64,000 bases of DNA, taken from NCBI GenBank assembly GCA_964059195.1, contig CAXKWD010000006.1, positions 9,726,530-9,790,529 of the forward strand, written 5' to 3'. The position numbers and the translations under genes are program-made. Numbering within the stretch: the stretch's first letter is position 1; every line of letters starts with the position of its first letter. This DNA comes from Ectobius pallidus. Lineage: Eukaryota > Arthropoda > Insecta > Blattodea > Ectobiidae. Below are positions 47,101 to 52,192 of this stretch, one piece after another. A model generated the notes under the pieces. That model saw only the letters and a program-made list of their open reading frames with translations. It was not told the DNA's origin and searched no databases.

Positions 47101-49291
47101 TTTCTCTACCCTGGACATAGAGAAAACAAAACGAGGCATGGTAATGTGTATATTATTATATTATATCGCAGGTTTTTGGAGAGAAAAGTATGAAAGTGGT
47201 AATGCTTTCTGTTTAATTTCATCCCCAAAACGACTTTACGGTAACATAAGAGTGGGAAATTTCCCGCCTCGATATTACAATTTTATGTTACAGGAATTTC
47301 TGTTTCTTCTTATTTAAACCTCTACCAGGCTTGCTGTGCACTGTACAAGCGATGGGATGCAACATTCTAGATCCTCTATGAGCCATAAAAAACTATATCA
47401 AGCGTTTTCTGAGGGAATAGTTTGAGTGTAATAAGTCGTTCTTCCTATTTCAAATTATAAATGCCTATATAAGGACCTAGAATTTAAAATTGAAAATCCT
47501 TCATAAGTTAATTTCCAATTACAAAATACAAAACCCGGGCGACGCCGGGTCTTTTAACCTAGTTAAATTATATAATTAATTTCTATATATAAAAGCCAAA
47601 ACCCACTGACTGATCACAGTTTCTCAAAAACTATACAGCCTAGGAACGTGAACCTTGGTACACATATTGCTCCTAGGCTCTAGATGCGCACTAAGAAAGG
47701 ATTTCAAAATCTTTGGCCTCTGAGGGCCAAAATAGGGTTGTAAAGTTATGATATTCACCAAAAGGAATTCATACTGCATGTACACAATCCCCATGGCAAC
47801 ACTATTTTTTTTAAACTACACAGGTGGCTTGGCATGATTTCATGTAGACCTAATAGATATAAAATTATGAGAAATTCTATCAATAGAATTCCTATAAATG
47901 ATTATCAACTATTTTGTGACACGAAGTAAATTTAGAAGGTCCTGGGTTCTTTTCTTAAGAGTCTAACTCTCTTCTTAAAGTTAGCGTAGGACTGTATTGC
48001 GAAAGATAGTTCATATAGTATCAATAGATGTAATTTCCTCATTAATTTCCATTTACCATATCATCTCTCTGTCTTTACCTCTCCATTTTGGGGTCTTTTA
48101 AGCGACCCACGTTGCCCGGGCCTTAGAGAGCCGCGACCTGTTGGGAGGGGGATTATCTATGGATCACATACATACTTTCTTGACCAGACAAGGACATGGA
48201 GGGCCTCCCGGATGAGTGATCAGTCCAATGCAGGGGCCACCTCCGATACAACACAAACACATAGGACGAGATACACCATTCACACACTCACTCTGAACAA
48301 GGCGAGGATGGGCTGAGGATGATAATGGCTACCAGATGATATCCGGGGACCACTAGGGCCTAAAGTTACCTGAGCCTAAAGTTACCAGACATTTGTCTCA
48401 CAGGTGAGGAAAAATCCCGGAAAAACCCTATCTAGGTAACTTGTCCCGACCAGTATTCGTGAGAGGAGAGAACGCATCCCCTACGCCCAGTTATTTACTG
48501 TATGTTTGCCAAAATTGAAACAACGATTACATTTTTTAAGACATAATCAGAGTAGGCTAAACTACGGGTGGAGGAGTAGGCCTACGTGGAATATAAATAC
48601 GTCTACCGTGTTGGCTGGATGGCTGATGATTTATAGAAGTACATTGAATCGACTTTAAATTGTGTTCACTTAACGTTATATACATAAATCTAACAATGCG
48701 CAATGTGTGTTCCTCACATTTTATGTTAACAGGTATTTTCTAATATAGAGGACTATGCTCCAGGATTCATTGACAGCATAGTTGGGATGGAAGTGCTGTC
48801 ACCACCTGACTTAGAGCAAATCTTTGGACTCACCGGAGGGGTAAGTCATGGATATTTAAAAGAAGAAGCCTTTTTATACGGCTGTATGTATGGGTGTCCA
48901 TTTCTAAATGAATCATCACACCATTTATTAACTTATCCACCGTGTGACTGAATTTTGACAATAGACAGTTGTAAAGATTAAACAATCTGTCATACAGTTG
49001 CCCCTCTGTTTGCATTACTGACTAGCCGCTTTGCATAAATACTTTTGATGGAGTAAAGAAATAACATGAACCTAATGATTTCAGAACATATTTCATGGAG
49101 CTCTGTCACTGGATCAGCTGTTTGTCTCTCGACCAGTACCAGGGATGAACAACATACATCCTCCGTACACACCTGTGGAAAACCTGCTGCTGTGCGGCAG
49201 CGGTGCACATCCAGGAGGAGGCGTGATGGGAGCCCCAGGCCACATAGCAGCGCGAACCGCCATTGCGACCCTCTCAAGTACAAGGAAGTAA
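17972..49291 (+). CDS. PYROXD2: PYROXD2, pyridine nucleotide-disulfide oxidoreductase domain protein 2 (eight 3' exons)
   Basis: Exons: 17972-18128, 19471-19639, 20537-20678, 42700-42907, 44614-44770, 45071-45224, 48733-48840, 49085-49291. They total 1302 nt, keep one frame across every AG/GT junction, and give 433 residues and a stop. The protein is recognisable as PYROXD2, a mitochondrial FAD-dependent oxidoreductase related to phytoene desaturases and amine oxidases. Seen: [57 protein letters not shown] and the C-terminal FAD-contacting [16 protein letters not shown]. The family is about 580 residues long, so roughly 150 N-terminal residues, including the dinucleotide-binding GxGxxG, must lie upstream. 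I did not find them in 1-17971. The introns are filled with transposons; the largest (20679-42699) holds a PRR15-like gene. No disabling change is seen in the exons. Substrate in insects is not known to me. Confidence 0.93.
18700..19367 (+). mobile_element. Nested mariner-family element, DD41D-type spacing
   Basis: Ends CAGAGTGCTTCAAAAAATAT and the near-perfect inverse ATTTTTTGAAGCACTCTG, flanked by TA. The 34-bp terminal repeats differ at one position. The interior holds the 3' part of a transposase gene. It interrupts the right arm of the larger mariner-like element, whose arm sequence resumes on either side. Confidence 0.85.
18883..19230 (+). pseudogene. mariner-family transposase C-terminal fragment
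   Basis: Open from just after a TGA at 18880 to the stop at 19230. It contains [10 protein letters not shown], carrying the second catalytic Asp, and [14 protein letters not shown], carrying the third. I count 41 residues between the Asp of QQDGA and that of PLDFF, the spacing of the DD41D (rosa-like) group. The N-terminal helix-turn-helix and the first catalytic Asp are missing, so it cannot be active. Confidence 0.8.
19471..19639 (+). CDS. PYROXD2: PYROXD2 exon B
   Basis: I place the acceptor after CCTTTCTTCTAG at 19470, because this keeps the frame from exon A and gives [20 protein letters not shown]. The nearer AG at 19430 would run out of frame into a TAA in the coding frame. Donor GTAAGT. 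169 nt. Includes [18 protein letters not shown], one of the most conserved stretches. Confidence 0.88.
19725..20035 (-). pseudogene. LINE 3' end (reverse transcriptase tail)
   Basis: The minus-strand frame (19990-19781) gives [20 protein letters not shown] and [20 protein letters not shown], the standard C-terminal tail of an insect non-LTR retrotransposon polyprotein. Its 3' end finishes in a TTAC run at about 19725 on the + strand. The same 3' end, in the other orientation, lies at 44849-45042. Confidence 0.8.
20042..20165. repeat. Truncated copy of the palindromic tRNA-like element
   Basis: Starts ATTATAGGAGAAAAAATTCC and closes with GGAATTTTTCTCCTATAATA, then runs into TCATGTAATGTCC and CTGTGGTTCATGAATGC. 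These ends match the elements at 43725-43940 and 55204-55490, but the tRNA-like core has been replaced by two short repeats of CCAGGGCCAGAGGAATT type. Confidence 0.7.
20225..20520. repeat. Dispersed repeat shared with 44340-44580
   Basis: GGAAAGGGAGAGATAAGGCA, CTTGGGAAG, CAACTGTGTGAGG-type phrases occur in the same order at 44384-44530. The end of this stretch (CCTATCGATATGCAAAATTT) recurs inverted at 43070. Unknown class, no gene. Confidence 0.55.
20537..20678 (+). CDS. PYROXD2: PYROXD2 exon C
   Basis: Acceptor TTTGCAG, donor GTAAAT, 142 nt. Encodes [20 protein letters not shown] and [20 protein letters not shown], then GAHIFTNM. The glycine-rich EGGMG motif is conserved in the family. A 22-kb intron follows. 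Confidence 0.92.
20748..21586 (-). repeat. Family X copy 2, inverted
   Basis: Flanked by TTAA on both sides: TTAAGTGCCAGTATG at the left and ATATTGGCACTTAA at the right. On the minus strand it runs GTGTGTGGGGACG, TGTCTGTCC repeats, three ~145-bp units with ACCGGTACCGGAGTAA, spacer, then the tRNA-like module (about 20840-20895 in reverse). TTAA at both ends is what piggyBac-type insertion gives, but the ends are short and no transposase is present. Confidence 0.75.
21690..21945 (-). mobile_element. tRNA-derived SINE
   Basis: On the minus strand the head reads GCCGTGGGTGAGTTGGTAGC (A box region) and GGCCCGGGTTTGATTCCC (B box region), a clear tRNA-like layout. A body of about 150 bp follows. 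There is no terminal CCA or intact tRNA fold, so a SINE rather than a tRNA gene. Confidence 0.65.
22125..23115 (-). mobile_element. mariner-like element with internally deleted transposase
   Basis: Terminal repeats CAGGGTGGACCAAAAGTCGC and the inverse GCGACTTTTGGTCCACTCTG extend 28 bp with one mismatch, flanked by TA on both sides. The minus strand holds the two ends of a transposase gene. The N-terminal part (22852-22473, several frames) contains KAAPTEA-like and [18 protein letters not shown] stretches. The C-terminal part (22400-22282) contains [20 protein letters not shown] and ends ETLDV. The central DDE region has been deleted. Confidence 0.85.
23269..23888. mobile_element. hAT-type MITE, CATGGGCGTC family
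   Basis: Ends CATGGGCGTCCGCAGAAATT and CTTCCGGACGTCCATG, flanked by a perfect 8-bp duplication CTTCTACT. G-rich and C-rich stretches follow the ends. The interior has a long interrupted ATT/TCA microsatellite (23356-23482); the frames there are artefacts of the repeat. Relatives are at 34056-34389 and 40771-42657. Confidence 0.85.
23356..23482. repeat. (ATT)n/(TCA)n microsatellite
   Basis: Compound trinucleotide run. All six-frame readings across it are poly-Ile, poly-Leu or poly-Tyr artefacts. Confidence 0.9.
23897..24697. other. Intronic sequence, no gene recognised
   Basis: AT-rich sequence inside the PYROXD2 intron. Overlapping short frames (23932-24447) have no family resemblance and no consistent coding character. 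Confidence 0.4.
24700..25763. mobile_element. pogo-like DNA transposon, non-autonomous
   Basis: Ends CAGTCAACCCTCGATATAAT and the inverse ATTATATCGAGGGTTGACTG, flanked by TA, as in pogo/Tigger-type elements. The arms carry GTGGCACAAAGCGAGG and GGCACTGTATAGAGGGGC. A partial copy of the left end lies at 46248-46370. No transposase; the 91-codon frame at 25087 is unremarkable. Confidence 0.8.
25766..26830. other. Intronic sequence, no gene recognised
   Basis: Mostly unique-looking. A small open frame begins near 26520 ([12 protein letters not shown], about 40 codons) but has no recognisable domain. Confidence 0.35.
26838..27470 (+). repeat. Family-Y repeat, copy 2 (5' truncated)
   Basis: Same order of marks as the copy at 11418-12100 (ACACGCTAGCGGCC, AAGTTCGTTAATGAGC, CACCAACGATTCGGGGG, CGAAATCTACCTCTGCCTG), but the terminal hairpin at the 5' side is missing. 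Confidence 0.75.
27480..28329. other. Intronic repeats, no gene recognised
   Basis: The 27755-27950 stretch (ATATCACAGGAAGGA, GGAACGA.CATGCA, AATAAACCAGAAGGAA) matches the flanks of the mariner at 22125-23115 (22085-22120 and 23118-23215). That mariner therefore landed in an older dispersed repeat of which this is another copy. Confidence 0.5.
28330..29317. mobile_element. mariner/Tc1-like element with ~250-bp inverted arms
   Basis: Ends CAGTGTGTCCCACGCAAGAG and the inverse CTCTTGCGTGGGACACACTG, flanked by TA. The arms stay inverted copies for about 250 bp (CCGATCGCTCGGGAG, CGATCGCGGCTTCATT, AGATGTTGGAAATGT). The middle (28855-29150, + strand) keeps transposase pieces: [57 protein letters not shown]. 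These are the helix-turn-helix end and the C-terminus of an IS630/Tc1/mariner transposase, with the catalytic part deleted. Confidence 0.8.
29320..29985. other. Intronic sequence with an (ATT)n microsatellite
   Basis: A trinucleotide run at 29436-29472; the rest is unassigned. The 80-codon minus-strand frame across it is a repeat artefact. Confidence 0.45.
29990..30890. repeat. Imperfect palindrome with (TA)n near the centre
   Basis: The left arm (GGATTGCTCTACAATCTTGC, ACAATTGCATACTATTTTCA, CTGTTACAGG, ACTTCCACAAATAT) is matched in inverse by the right arm (AAATAGTATGCAATAG, AACTGTAACAG, CATTTGTGGAAATTATC). A TA run lies at 30600-30638. The left arm recurs at 46360-46680. Probably a long-arm DNA element. 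Confidence 0.65.
30891..31127. other. 3' flank of the PRR15-like gene
   Basis: No repeat recognised. A minus-strand ATTAAA hexamer (TTTAAT on +, about 30950) could serve as poly(A) signal, but this is weak evidence. Confidence 0.3.
31128..31481 (-). CDS. PRR15-like protein (proline-rich protein 15 family), single-exon
   Basis: 117 codons, ATG at 31481 in a good context (A at -3, G at +4), TAA at 31128-31130. The N-terminus is [20 protein letters not shown], with a short proline run near residue 20. The centre reads [20 protein letters not shown] (residues about 32-51) and matches the signature of vertebrate PRR15, whose core is also SRSGRFKE. The C-terminal half is acidic, then basic. No signal peptide or membrane segment. 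Vertebrate PRR15 is small too, and its role is poorly known; I claim none here. The gene lies on the opposite strand within the 22-kb PYROXD2 intron. Base composition is richer in GC than its surroundings, supporting real coding. It could be the first exon of a longer gene, but an in-frame stop and full family core argue for a complete unit. Confidence 0.78.
   Translation of the reverse strand: MAAKRFFSFFTDKSRSSAPPPEIQNEVSDATNRRRLSISRSGRFKEQKRRGLITEETFAGCDASDDAAEVDNNNGGEVAFGQWDPVESINNATVSYNEKKLAASRIIAKRGKIDSQI
31482..31732 (-). other. Upstream flank of the PRR15-like gene
   Basis: Non-repetitive sequence between the start codon and the next repeat. It would contain the promoter and 5' UTR, but I see no TATA box or clear motif. 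Confidence 0.35.
31733..33618. repeat. Composite palindromic element with duplicated arms and two family-Y insertions
   Basis: The order is: left arm (31733-31957: GCGTTCACACTGAGGCGATA, GCGATATACGATACGCGACA), family-Y copy (31958-32560), second left arm (32568-32788), second family-Y copy (32789-33360), then two right arms (33363-33493 and 33494-33618), each ending in the inverse CGCCTCAGTGTGAACG. The outer element is a GC-TATCG-rich inverted-repeat MITE; its left arm plus family Y has been duplicated in tandem, and the right arm too. A TA run lies at 32098-32149. Confidence 0.75.
33639..34573. mobile_element. mariner-like palindromic element, with a nested hAT MITE
   Basis: TA flanks at 33637 and 34574. 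Inverted arms: AACATTTATTGTAAGAGATA and CAAGTGTTCAGC on the left; GCTAAACACTTGCTATATCT and AATAAATATTTCC on the right. Minus-strand frame 34019-33690 contains [20 protein letters not shown], like the C-terminal end of a mariner transposase (…VPRYDKCLNNGGDYVE type). The + strand at 33970-34020 reads [10 protein letters not shown], like the SPDLAPSDF region, showing two inverted pieces of one gene. Confidence 0.6.
34056..34389. mobile_element. Small hAT MITE, CATGGGCGTC family
   Basis: Begins CATGGGCGTCGGCATGGGGA, ends CTGGCGACGCTGCTG, with the perfect 8-bp duplication CACACAGT on both sides. Lies inside the mariner-like palindrome. Same family as 23269-23888. Confidence 0.75.
34735..34885 (+). 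repeat. Family X fragment, one unit
   Basis: One ~145-bp unit with AACTCGAATACGCTTTATCG, CATTTATAATGTTCATGG and TTGACCGGTACCGAAGTAAT. No ends or tRNA-like module remain. Confidence 0.7.
34985..37241 (-). mobile_element. Near-complete hAT transposon (CGGBP1-like)
   Basis: Ends CAGGGTTAGGATTTTTAGGT and the inverse ACCTAAAAATCCTAACCCTA, flanked by the perfect 8-bp duplication ATGATTAC (34977-34984 and 37242-37249). Subterminal AAAAGGTGCTA-type repeats at both ends. 2257 bp long, with one transposase gene on the minus strand. The gene is broken by two apparent frameshifts, so this copy is probably inactive, but the ends and duplication are intact, so the insertion is fairly young. Confidence 0.92.
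35150..36600 (-). pseudogene. hAT transposase (CGGBP1-like), frameshifted twice
   Basis: The first 369 codons are open (36600 to 35491). A BED-like zinc finger has C30, C33, H51, H57 (RCSICDSG and QHISTSKH). Then follow the RNase-H-like parts: [20 protein letters not shown] (first acidic residue), [19 protein letters not shown] (second) and [17 protein letters not shown]. After SMVTST a stop occurs. The homologous continuation ([20 protein letters not shown]) is in another frame near 35490, and the dimerisation motif [15 protein letters not shown] is in a third frame from about 35290. Single-base indels near 35500 and near 35290 would explain both. The family is the source of many genes annotated as CGG triplet repeat-binding protein 1-like in insects. 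Confidence 0.88.
37250..38385. other. Intronic sequence, poly-G-rich repeat, no gene recognised
   Basis: Holds two G-runs (around 37990 and 38030) and two copies of a TAACTAGTTTTTG.GTGCTAAAATAGC phrase (38098 and 38250): a small tandem repeat of about 150 bp. The rest is AT-rich and unassigned. Confidence 0.5.
38386..39710 (+). repeat. Family X copy 3: five ~145-bp units plus tRNA-like module
   Basis: The longest copy. Left end TTAAGTGCCAGTATGG, then GTGTGGGGGACG and a TGTC-rich run, five head-to-tail units (starting near 38469, 38620, 38767, 38925 and 39070), a spacer, the tRNA-like module (A box TGACCGAGATGG at 39397, B box GGTTCAAATCC at 39441) and the right end ACATACTGGCACTT. The left side shows TTAA; the right side reads TTTT and then continues with ATCAG…CTGAT sequence shared with copy 1. 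Confidence 0.8.
39712..40770. other. Intronic sequence with inverted repeats, no secure gene
   Basis: G-runs at 39848-39906. An inverted repeat pairs GGTAAGACCTGAGTCAAAC (about 40379) with GTTTGGCTCAGGTCTTACTG (about 40715), suggesting a small DNA element. A 116-codon minus-strand frame at 40556-40206 lies between and across these arms; it has two hydrophobic segments but no recognisable family, and I do not count it as a gene. Confidence 0.4.
40771..42657. mobile_element. hAT MITE of CATGGGCGTC family, hosting a second hAT
   Basis: Ends CATGGATGTCCGCAAAAATA and CCTTCCGGACAGCCATG, closely matching 23269-23888. Flanks GACTTATG and CACTTCTG agree at 6 of 8 positions, a decayed duplication. The element interior (ACAGGTATCATTCATTTAGA, CTTCCATTGCCTTA) also matches the 23.3-23.8 kb copy. 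Interrupted at 40843-42294. Confidence 0.7.
40843..42294. mobile_element. hAT-type element with perfect 8-bp duplication
   Basis: Ends CAGGGGCGTATTCAGGGGGG and TTGAATACGCCCCTG, flanked by ATTGTTAC on both sides (40835-40842 and 42295-42302). 1452 bp, no transposase frame. A further terminal-repeat pair, TAGGGCTCAGAGGTTGAT and ATCAACTTCTGAACCCTA, at about 41786-42233 marks a third element nested inside, without a clear duplication. Confidence 0.85.
42700..42907 (+). CDS. PYROXD2: PYROXD2 exon D
   Basis: Acceptor ATATTGCAG, donor GTTAGT, 208 nt. Encodes [52 protein letters not shown] and IN. The acceptor lies only 42 bp after the end of a hAT element (40771-42657). Confidence 0.92.
42908..43720. 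other. PYROXD2 intron D-E, left part
   Basis: AT-rich intron. An inverted pair, GCAAAGAGAGTTAAGTCC (43125) and GGACTTAACTCTCTTTGC (43333), brackets 200 bp, so a small palindromic element is likely. A phrase at 43070 matches 20480 in inverse orientation. Confidence 0.5.
43725..43940 (-). mobile_element. tRNA-like element with palindromic ends
   Basis: Starts AATATTATAGGAGAAAAATT and ends ATAATATTCTCATGTAATG, then CTGTGGTTCATGAATGC. Its minus strand contains a complete tRNA-like sequence (43814-43742). Relatives at 20042 and 55204 share the ends, so this is a repeat family carrying a tRNA-like core. Confidence 0.75.
43742..43814 (-). tRNA. tRNA-like sequence, anticodon position GAA (SINE-type, probably not a functional tRNA gene)
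   Basis: 73 nt with near-standard cloverleaf: TCCGGCT/TGTCAGA acceptor with two mismatches, D-arm GCTC…GAGC, anticodon stem TTGGC/GCCAA with loop GTGAATA (GAA at 34-36), T-arm CTGGG TTCAAGT CCCAG. A and B boxes are intact. It is embedded in a repeat, and the body is unlike standard insect tRNA-Phe as I know it, so I treat it as a repeat-borne tRNA relative. Confidence 0.5.
44080..44255. repeat. Near-perfect long hairpin
   Basis: Two arms of about 75 bp (AACACTTCTTGTTCCACTTA … GGGAAGGAGCTCCCTCAT and the inverse ATGAGGGAGCTCGTTCCC … TAAGTGGAGCAAGAAGTGTT) separated by about 15 bp. It lies in the intron before PYROXD2 exon E. No coding content. Confidence 0.85.
44340..44580. repeat. Dispersed repeat shared with 20225-20440
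   Basis: Same order of phrases (GGAAAGGGAGAGATAAGGCA, ACTTGGGAAG, CAACTGTGTGAGGGTACTC). No gene; the long minus-strand frame here is a shadow of exon E plus repeat. Confidence 0.55.
44614..44770 (+). CDS. PYROXD2: PYROXD2 exon E
   Basis: Acceptor TGTTTTACAG, donor GTAAAT, 157 nt. Encodes [32 protein letters not shown] and [16 protein letters not shown] is strongly conserved in PYROXD2. Confidence 0.92.
44849..45042 (+). pseudogene. LINE 3' end
   Basis: The + strand contains GGTGGGAGGGCAATGTTAGG, ATAGATTTAAGGGAAGTAGG and a 3' tail ending in (TAAG)n. This is the reverse orientation of the fragment at 19725-20035, from the same LINE family. Lies in the intron between PYROXD2 exons E and F. Confidence 0.75.
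45071..45224 (+). CDS. PYROXD2: PYROXD2 exon F
   Basis: Acceptor ATTTTGCAG, donor GTAAGT, 154 nt. Encodes [35 protein letters not shown] and [15 protein letters not shown]. Confidence 0.93.
45364..47573. repeat. 2.2-kb palindromic element with ~830-bp arms
   Basis: The left end CTAGCTTAAAAGGCCCGGCA and the right end GGGTCTTTTAACCTAG are inverse, each with a CCCGGC.TCGCCCGGG hairpin. The arms remain inverted through AGGAAGAACGACTTAT, GGCTCATAGAGGATGTAGAA, AACATAAAATTGTA and CAAGTCTCTACCTGTTATAG. The centre (46200-46700) contains a pogo-like fragment and a copy of the 29990 palindrome's left arm. Fills most of PYROXD2 intron F-G. No long frame. Confidence 0.8.
46248..46370 (+). repeat. pogo-like terminal fragment
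   Basis: ACAGTCAACCCTCTATATAA, TTTGTTCTCTAACATTTAGT and GTGGCACAAAGC match the left end of 24700-25763. The element stops near 46370. Confidence 0.7.
47575..48732. repeat. Intronic repeats: hairpin-family fragment and a SINE-like block
   Basis: 47585-47770 resembles the arms of the 45.4-kb palindrome (ACTAAGAAAGGATTTCAAAA). 48080-48490 is a GC-richer block with CCTAAAGTTACC duplicated and GGAAAAATCCCGGAAAAACC, AACTTGTCCCGACC, typical of a dispersed short repeat. No gene before exon G. Confidence 0.5.
48733..48840 (+). CDS. PYROXD2: PYROXD2 exon G
   Basis: Acceptor TTAACAG, donor GTAAGT, 108 nt, phase 0 at both ends. Encodes [20 protein letters not shown] and [16 protein letters not shown]. 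Confidence 0.93.
49085..49291 (+). CDS. PYROXD2: PYROXD2 terminal exon H
   Basis: Acceptor GATTTCAG, then [40 protein letters not shown] and [20 protein letters not shown], with TAA at 49289-49291. The [13 protein letters not shown] motif is the C-terminal FAD-binding signature. The reverse-strand frame over this exon is a shadow. Confidence 0.94.
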   Translation, partial: NIFHGALSLDQLFVSRPVPGMNNIHPPYTPVENLLLCGSGAHPGGGVMGAPGHIAARTAIATLSSTRK

Positions 49292-49363
49292 CAACATGTG
49301 TTTTATATTACTTACAGTTCTATGATCGACATGCCATAGTTTGTTATGCTCATTTTATGGTTC

Positions 49364-49369
49364 AATAAA
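49364..49369 (+). terminator. PYROXD2: Poly(A) signal of PYROXD2
   Basis: AATAAA 73 bp after the stop codon. A pogo-like element begins 28 bp further on. Confidence 0.75.
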
Positions 49370-49660
49370 GTTAAATAGATTAGCACATCATTAATACAGT
49401 GGCCTCTTAGTAATTCGAACCCCAAGGGGAATTAGAAAAAAATTGAATTAACCAAATTTCGAATTAACCAAAACTGTGATTTCTTAAACAAAAATGCCGT
49501 AACAATGTTAAAAATAAACTCAATGCAATAAATCATAATTATTGTATAGTGAATCTTACCTATGACTGCCATCCTGTTGTTAGGATGTTAAATGAAACCA
49601 TTTTTTTCCACACTAAAACCGTAACCCTATATTTAATAAAGGAACTGGTGTATGCTCTAC

Positions 49661-50989
49661 TGAACCCCCCTACGGGAATTGTGGAAGGAAGTGCAAGGTT
49701 CCAGCCCAAGGAAAGCTAACCTAAATTGAAATAATGGACCCGCCCAGAGGATAATTGGGTTTCCCGGGGAGAACAAGTTAAAAAACTGAGTCCAACATCC
49801 AGTTTTAGTTTCTCTTTGATATAATTTTGGGATCTGATAGCTTTTTTGTTCTTTTCTAATTTTCCCTTAACATTACAAAAGTATGATACATTAAAAGTTA
49901 CAATAAAATCCGCAGATTAGATTCATTTACAAGTTAGTCACATTAATAAAATTTATATGAGTAAATAAATATTCACACTTTTATGTCAATACAATTCATT
50001 AGAGTAAATAAGATTTGATTTGTAATTAAATAAGAATTCAGTTGCTTCGCCTGAAGGGCGTGACATGAAATGGTTAAAAATAAAGTATTATATATACAAG
50101 TTTTATTTTACATAGATCAAAACATGTTTTAAAACCCTGAAAAGTAAAATTTCATTAGTGAGAGGTAACAGCCGAAATACTATGTTTGGAGTACCTCTTC
50201 GCCCCAAAACATAGGTTCTTCCAAAGGCCAATAAGAGGTAGGCAATTAGTAAATAAATTAATTCATTAAAAAAACGGTATAAGGCTAATCAGAAATGAAT
50301 AAGTAAAACTTTAAGTTAAAGTATTAAAACGCGGCAAGAATGTTTGGGACGAAGCCACGCCAATGCGCGCAAAAGGGACCCAAGAAACAGATGCTACATA
50401 ACAGCTTGGCGGGAAATACTATAAGGAACTTATTACAGAGGAAATCTACATAAAGCCAAAAAGAAAGAAAGAAAGAAAGAATTACTAAAACTACCTACAA
50501 GACAGACTGAAAGAAAAGAAAAGACAAGGAAATAACTAATACTCAAAAAAGGAAGAATTAAGCACAGCGGGAAAAGCGTCCCCCACGCTATATGTATTTT
50601 TCCATTTTGGAAGGAAACTACGTTAGCCTAAGCGTCACAAACATTTGTGCCAGCGTTGAATCAAACAACAAAGAGATAACTGCATTAATTAAGGCATTCG
50701 CGAACAAGGAGACAAAACTAGACCGATTTGTCTGACAAGGCCATAAGCCGAGAACTAACCTCTGTAGACAGCCATATTGGAAGAGAGCAAGTTGCCGGAA
50801 GTCACGTGATCACAAAGCCCGGGAACGGCACTTTACTAAACTACCGCCAGATAGCGCCAAAGCAATGACAACAGTTGAAGTTAAGGAAACTGCCACCTAT
50901 TGCCGCGAGTCGGCGCCACCACAGCGTAAACAAACAAAATGGCCGACAGTAAGTAAAAACAATTGAGACGGCGATTTTTTGCCGGCTCA
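49661..50989 (-). repeat. 3' LTR (minus-strand sense)
   Basis: 1329 bp, same length as the partner LTR and nearly identical. Contains a short AAAG microsatellite near 50462. In the element's own orientation it starts TGAGCCGGCAAAAAATCGCC and ends GTAGGGGGGTTCA. Confidence 0.93.
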
Positions 50990-50990
50990 A

Positions 50991-51009
50991 ATCACCCCCC
51001 TCTTTTCTT
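50991..51009 (-). other. Polypurine tract
   Basis: On the minus strand AAGAAAAGAGGGGGGTGAT lies directly before the 3' LTR, as expected of the plus-strand DNA primer. Confidence 0.75.
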
Positions 51010-51911
51010 AAAACTTCCAGTTTTAAGCAGAGAGAACTACCTTTTTGTTGCCTGCTTTCAGAGAATTTACAAAATTAAAGTTTATATACCTTCTGGTGGG
51101 AGAACTTGTGATCTGACATGCTAGAGGGTGATTTAGACTGTTGACTGAGAATCTTCTTTATAGTTGCAGAAGCTTATTAGCGTTGTCACTAACACTTTGC
51201 AAGGCTACCCTGTTTTATCATTACCATCAAAAAATTTTGCACTAGTCTTGTCCGGGGAGTCACTTAAGGAGATGTTCCACCAGAGGGTGCGCCTTGTTGG
51301 ATGCCTCGTCAACACAACGGCGTCTGGTCCTAATTGGAAAACGGAGGCATTTCCAACACAACGGGAGGAACTAGCACTTTGGCTCAACACTCTGGCTACT
51401 TCATGCGGGGGTCTAAAGGAAAGAGCCATACCTTGTACTGCCCGGTATTGCGTCTGGTCCCACCGGGCTCAGTAGGATGCACTTACACTAGACCGTCCCA
51501 TGTAGCCACACTTAGAGCGAGAACACAGTGCTGATATGGTGAAACTTAGGCGGCAGCAAGGCGAGACATCTCTGGATGTTGTTTTCACGTGAGTAGCCTG
51601 CGCTCAACCATGTTCACCATAGAGTGCAAATTATTAGGGTAGACTTTTCTCTGCTGTCGCTCACCATCCCGCCATCTTGAAGAGCATGCCAGCGTGGATC
51701 CCAACCAGATTTACACATACATATAACTGAAACATGAATTTGAAAGCGGCAACACCAAATTCCAAAAATTTTACTAAACTGGGGGGGGGGGGGAACATAT
51801 AGAAGTTACAAATTACACAATTAAATACACTTCAGATAAAGGTTTGATATACCTAATCATATGTACTTCAAATAAACAAGCCTAGAAGTTAAATTTTTAC
51901 AATAAAAAAAC
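51010..51911. other. Non-coding remainder of the LTR element interior
   Basis: About 900 bp with no gag or pol motif in any frame. The + strand frame at 51164-51475 (103 codons) is opposite to the element's orientation and resembles nothing I know. A C-run/G-run lies near 51780. Confidence 0.5.
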
Positions 51912-52175
51912 TTATTTCTTTTTGACGTGGCTAACATGCCATCTGGACATCTTACCAGTAGATGGATCTCGCACCAGCACAGTGACAGGAGATAGAAACT
52001 CAACAATCACATGCGGACCATGAAAACGAGGAGCCAATTTAGAGCTGAACCTCGCAGCTGCATCACTACGGGGAAAGTTTCTTACAAATACTTGATCGCC
52101 CACTTTGAAATTAACTTGACGTCGGCCTTTATTATATTTGTTCATCACCTTGTTGTGAGACAAGGCTGGAACCAC
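51912..52175 (-). pseudogene. Integrase C-terminal fragment of the gypsy-type element
   Basis: 87 codons: NKYNKGRRQVNFKVGDQVFV, then RFSSKLAPRFHGPHVIVEFL and the end MSRWHVSHVKKK. This is the chromatin-side C-terminal domain (the FKVGDxV…KLAPRxxGP pattern) of Ty3/gypsy integrases. It is all that remains of pol and lies directly after the primer-binding site, showing that everything from the leader to the integrase core was removed in one deletion or several. Confidence 0.88.
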
Positions 52176-52187
52176 GCTCTGCTACCA
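52171..52187 (-). other. Primer-binding site, complementary to initiator tRNA-Met
   Basis: Minus strand TGGTAGCAGAGCGTGGT, 5 nt from the LTR edge. The first 12 nt are complementary to the 3' end (CTCTGCTACCA) of eukaryotic initiator tRNA-Met; later positions diverge. Confidence 0.75.
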
Positions 52188-52192
52188 CACAT

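Noticed and set aside
49066..49283. Frames on both strands over PYROXD2 exon H
   Set aside because: Shadows of the real exon frame, which gives the conserved [10 protein letters not shown] motif.
51164..51534. gag-like frame on the + strand of the LTR element
   Set aside because: Opposite orientation to the PBS, PPT and integrase fragment, and no gag motifs.
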